From the NCBI GenBank assembly GCA_034638255.1, contig JAWPGT010000030.1, forward strand, positions 186,001 to 250,000: DNA of 64,000 bases, given 5' to 3'. The position numbers and the translations under genes are program-made. The notes below the pieces were generated by a model. It was not told where the DNA came from. It saw only the letters and a list, made by a program, of their open reading frames with translations, and did not search any database. Of this stretch, positions 61,118 through 64,000 are shown piece after piece (positions within the stretch are counted from its first letter, which is position 1; every line of letters begins with the position of its first letter). This DNA comes from Coprinus comatus. Taxonomy: Eukaryota; Basidiomycota; Agaricomycetes; Agaricales; Agaricaceae.

Positions 61118-62088
61118 TTAGTCACAAGGAGACCTGGGAGTGGAATTTTCATTAGGGAGGAAATATTTTTCCACAAGTAACTGTGCTGGAGACGGTGTTG
61201 GGGGAGGTACAGGTGTGCCTAAGCATTGGCCCCAACCGGAAAACGGATCTGGTTTTGGTTTTGGTTTTGATTTTGGTTCTGGCGGCCTCAGAATGCGGAT
61301 ATCCTCTTCAAGGGATTTAACTCGGTCTCGAATGAGGTCCTCTCTAGCATACGCTAGCTTGAGCATACGATCTTGTCCAAGAGCTCGTGCCTCAATATCC
61401 GTTATCATTTGCTCTCGTTCGACAAGCTCCACGTATGCAGATACACACCAACTCTTCAATTCATACTTTTCTCCTAACTCTAACCTCTTTATTACTGGTA
61501 CTCTCGCCGAATTTATTCTTCGCAACGTTGTCTGGTATATTTCATCAAACAGAAAGCGATGGGAAATACTGAGGAGATCAAGTTGGTTTTGTATGCTATT
61601 CCCCATCGGTAGGTGTCGGCTGTCCTTGTATCAGTTTAAAGAACTCGCGACAGATAAAGTAAAGTGTAATCACAGCCGATAGAAATAATCCATCAATGCT
61701 TTGAATTCATCTATCGTAACCTCGGGAAGTGCGATGGGGTGCTCGTTGCTTAAGCCTTCAGTATTGGAAGTTGCTTGAAATCCACTCCCACCTGGCATAG
61801 CGAACATGAGGCGAAATAGGCCAGAGCCTTGTATAAAGAAATGTCTGTGAATTTTGAAGCGATGATTTTCCACCTTACATTCATTAGTCACTTAGTATAG
61901 TACTATAGGGATATTAATGTTGAATATGATTTACCAGAAATATGACCATAGGATCATCGTTGAAGTAATAGGTTTCATCATTTATTATATCTCTATTAGA
62001 GAAGTACGAGTTTGTGAGATTTGTGAGAAGTGCAGGAAAGAATACAAATATACTGTTTGTTGCCAGGAGTTGAATCGGTTGGACTCAT
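61118..62088 (-). CDS. BTB/POZ-domain protein (copy 2)
   Basis: Starts MSPTDSTPGNKQ (ATG 62086-62088), then after an intron DIINDETYYFNDDPMVIFL, VENHRFKIHRHFFIQGSGLF, FRLMFAMPGGSG and TIDEFKALMDYFYRLHLP, the BTB core. The tail has LDLLSISHRFLFDEIYQTTL, LELGEKYELKSWCVSAYVEL and a Lys/Pro repeat PEPKSKPKPKPDP, ending STPRSPCD. Three introns fall in the same places as in the BTB gene at 15371-16266. Same family as copies 1 and 3. The cellular role is unknown; BTB implies dimerisation and adaptor functions. Frame intact. It sits tail-to-tail with MSH4. Confidence 0.82.
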
Positions 62089-62436
62089 GATTGTACTAAT
62101 CTGAAGAGGGAGCTTTCCTAGTAAGCAGCAAGAATGAAGGATACACACTTCGGTTTTAATATATATGAACGCCAGTGCTGCGCATAGGTCCGCTGTATTG
62201 GCCTTGCCTTGTGGGTACCTGCCTTCGTAAGAGTATCTTCTGTCTCAAAAAGGTCGTATACTAAAATTTGAATGTAGATAGATATCATAGAGGTAAGTAT
62301 TAATAGATAGCAGTCAAATCTTGCTGCGGAATTCAAATTGTTACGTCAAAGTTGTTATCTTCGCTGCAAATGCTCTAATCGTGGACTACAAGCTTCTTTC
62401 TTGCACAGGTTACTACTGCGGAGTGCTATTTGAAAA
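62089..62436. other. Intergenic between two BTB copies
   Basis: AT-rich upstream side of copy 2. No supportable gene, RNA or repeat. Confidence 0.45.
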
Positions 62437-62896
62437 TCAACTATCATACCCTAGAAACTTCCAGCACGTAAAGTTGTTAAACCATAATGTTCTGCACATC
62501 TTACCATCCGACGCGAGAACGGAGATCAATACTTTCAAGATTGAGTAAAAAAAATGTCTCTCTACAATTCCCCCTTTGTCACGCCATCGGTTGTTGCTAC
62601 TTTTCCGATCTTCTCTGGCCTTCATCAACTTCAACATTCTCCCAAGTTTTAATATCTCCGCTTCCTCCATGCCAATATCATTCGAGTTGCAAGTCATAAG
62701 GTCCTCATAACCTGAGGTTAGCCACTCAATCAAGTTATATCGATCACCCGCCCTTATTCTTTCTTTTACTGGAATGCGATTAATGAGCTTGGTCGATTGT
62801 TCCCGGGCGTATTCAAAGGTATTATCGAAAATAAATCGATGCGCAATGCGGAGAAGATTCAAGTAAATTTCGACCTCGGACTCTATCTGTTTGCGC
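62437..62896 (-). pseudogene. Truncated BTB-family copy (C-terminal half only)
   Basis: The frame begins right after an acceptor (ataatag) with RKQIESEVEIYLNLLRIAHR, FIFDNTFEYAREQSTKL, RIRAGDRYNLIEWLTSGYED and EEAEILKLGRMLKLMKARED. These match the third exon of the other BTB copies. The upstream exons with the BTB domain are absent: within about 50 bp the sequence changes into the left arm of an inverted repeat and a mobile element. The open frame then runs on into an atypical tail. Most likely it is a broken duplicate; a gene with an unrecognised first exon is possible but less likely. Confidence 0.6.
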
Positions 62897-62942
62897 CTAT
62901 TATAGCCAATAGTTAGTACTTTTTCTTCGCCCTGGTAGCCTG

Positions 62943-62982
62943 TATGGTGCATGTCGCTTAGTCACCAACTATTTCGTACAAC
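62943..62982 (+). repeat. Left arm of an outer inverted repeat
   Basis: About 40 bp that recur inverted at 63907-63946 with about two mismatches. Shared core: TGGTGCATGTC and CTTAGTCACCAACTATTT. Read on the minus strand this arm encodes LYEIVGD and a stop, so it may be coding homology rather than a transposon end. Confidence 0.7.
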
Positions 62983-63029
62983 GGCGAAATCGAAAGTTGA
63001 TCAACTTCAAGATTGGAGATGTATTGATG

Positions 63030-63038
63030 CAGATTTGC
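63030..63038 (+). repeat. Target-site duplication, left copy
   Basis: CAGATTTGC directly before the element; the same 9 bp follow it at 63692-63700. Confidence 0.85.
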
Positions 63039-63215
63039 CAGACTCCTTCCCAGTCCACGTTACGATGATGACTAATCGTTGAGCCGAAGTTTTACCGAAA
63101 CTTCGTCAACTCATTCATCGTACAGTGGACTGGCACACTAGTTTATGTACATGTATTTGTCTATCACATCCCATCATTCCCATCATTCCCATCACTTACC
63201 GGCACTATGGCAGGA
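63039..63215 (+). repeat. Left terminal inverted repeat of the MULE element
   Basis: Pairs with 63516-63691. The inner end is a CATCATTCCCATCA-type short repeat which varies between arms. Confidence 0.85.
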
Positions 63216-63515
63216 AACAAAATGTGTGTTAGAGGATGGATAATTCATTGATGGTCAAGGTTTGAAACATGATTTTGCCTTTGCGTTTTAGAGGGCCAAG
63301 TCCACATTACACCAAGGTGTATTTAAGGCTGGTGTGAGCAGGTGTTCCTGTGTATGTGAACCCACAACAACATCAACACCCCCTTAACATTTCTGGTTGC
63401 ACTAAATTTGGAATATGAGTCGGGGAATCTTCTCTAATAAGGTTATTGAGCTCGTGGATTAGTAAAACATTGCACACTGCTCTTTGAAACTCGACAATTA
63501 AAGTATGACATGGCT

Positions 63516-63691
63516 TGCCAGAAGATGCCGTGTAATGATGGGAGTGATGGAAGTGATGGGATGTGATAAACAAATACATGTACATAAACTAGTGTGCCAG
63601 TCCACTGTACGATGAATGAGTTGACGAAGTTTCGGTAAAACTTCGGCTCAACGATTAGTCATCATCGTAACGTGGACTGGGAAGGAGTCTG
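63516..63691 (-). repeat. Right terminal inverted repeat of the MULE element
   Basis: Reverse complement of 63039-63215; first difference about 120 bp in (TTTGTC versus TTTGTT). Confidence 0.85.
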
Positions 63692-63700
63692 CAGATTTGC
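63692..63700 (+). repeat. Target-site duplication, right copy
   Basis: CAGATTTGC, identical to 63030-63038. Confidence 0.85.
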
Positions 63701-63906
63701 TTGAGTTTCCGAGAAGTAGGACAAAAGTATGGGTATCTAGGGTCCTTCCCAATATGGTAATACATCCCATAGTCATGTGGTGAAGTCTTTTCTCCCTCAA
63801 ATTTGAAGATATAAAAAATCTGTCTAACCAAATACTTCATATCATTAATCTAAGTTGTTTGGTGAGAGGAATAAGGAAAATATTAAGTTGTCGATGTGTT
63901 AAATGA

Positions 63907-63946
63907 GTTGTACAAAATAGTTGGTGACTAAGTGACATGCACCATA
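63907..63946 (-). repeat. Right arm of the outer inverted repeat
   Basis: Inverted match of 62943-62982. On the plus strand it encodes NELYKIVGD and a stop (TAA 63929-63931), parallel to LYEIVGD-stop of the left arm. Confidence 0.7.
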
Positions 63947-64000
63947 GTGGTGGGAATTCAAGGTCTGTGATTTTCGAAATCGCTGGGCGGGGTAGAGTCG

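Larger units (their letters stand above)
63039..63691. mobile_element. Non-autonomous Mutator-like (MULE) transposon, 653 bp
   Basis: The element begins CAGACTCCTTCCCAGTCC and ends with its reverse complement. Terminal inverted repeats are about 176 bp, nearly identical over the first 130 bp and diverging slightly inward. It is flanked by a 9-bp direct repeat, CAGATTTGC. Long repeats with a 9-bp duplication are the hallmark of Mutator-like elements; hAT elements would give 8 bp and short repeats. The 300-bp interior has no transposase frame, so movement would need a helper elsewhere. The near-identity of the arms suggests a recent insertion. A degraded relative lies at 5561-5645. Confidence 0.85.
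62958..63736 (-). pseudogene. 3' exon of an unknown gene split by the mobile element
   Basis: Reading the minus strand from an acceptor (cctag, 63737-63740) gives IPILLSYFSETQAN up to the element. After the element and one copy of its 9-bp duplication are removed, the frame continues HQYISNLEVDQLSIS then PLYEIVGD and stops (TAA 62958-62960), 38 codons in all. No upstream exon or domain was recognised. Continuity across the insertion is an inference from the frame. Confidence 0.4.

Noticed and set aside
1..64000. CRISPR arrays, tRNA or rRNA genes, bacterial operons
   Set aside because: No spaced direct repeats or tRNA/rRNA blocks were seen by eye; genes are intron-rich and eukaryotic.

Overview
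The window looks like nuclear DNA of a mushroom-forming basidiomycete (Agaricomycetes). Genes are split by many introns of about 40-70 nt, and the set includes a class I hydrophobin, a Clp1-like developmental protein, families of BTB and F-box proteins and a fungal cytochrome P450. All calls come from reading the sequence by eye. Exon models were built by hand from GT/GC...AG sites and family motifs; no search was run.

Layout. 1-2.9 kb (all minus): partial FG-nucleoporin, RPL27, class I hydrophobin. 2.9-6.8 kb: gene-poor, with a frameshifted RPB9 relic and a transposon-end relic. 6.8-13.5 kb: two paralogous monocarboxylate-type MFS transporters placed back to back around a 2.3 kb spacer. 13.7-19.9 kb: a serine hydrolase whose frames do not fully join, a BTB protein, two tandem HABP4/SERBP1-motif proteins and a small basic orphan. 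20-29.2 kb: an OCRL/INPP5B-type inositol 5-phosphatase with a 4-nt microexon, a cyclophilin-40 and a P450. 29.2-33.6 kb: no recognisable gene. 33.6-45.1 kb: Clp1-like, DJ-1, F-box/LRR, SPT5 and a C2H2 factor. 45.5-60.9 kb is dense: GH5 mannanase-like, MIC12-like, BRO1, MIC10, YIP1-family, an APC amino acid permease and MSH4. 61-64 kb: one BTB gene, one truncated BTB copy and a 653-bp non-autonomous Mutator-like element with about 176-bp terminal inverted repeats and a 9-bp target duplication.

Most genes are unrelated core functions rather than a pathway cluster. Possible links are two MICOS subunits (MIC12-like and MIC10) on either side of BRO1, and several close divergent pairs (orphan/OCRL, BRO1/MIC10, YIP1/APC permease) likely to share promoters. 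No convincing new defence or biosynthetic system was seen. The most unusual items are the microexon that completes the catalytic WMGDLNYR motif, the non-GT donor sites, and the Mutator-like element that appears to split a 3' exon.
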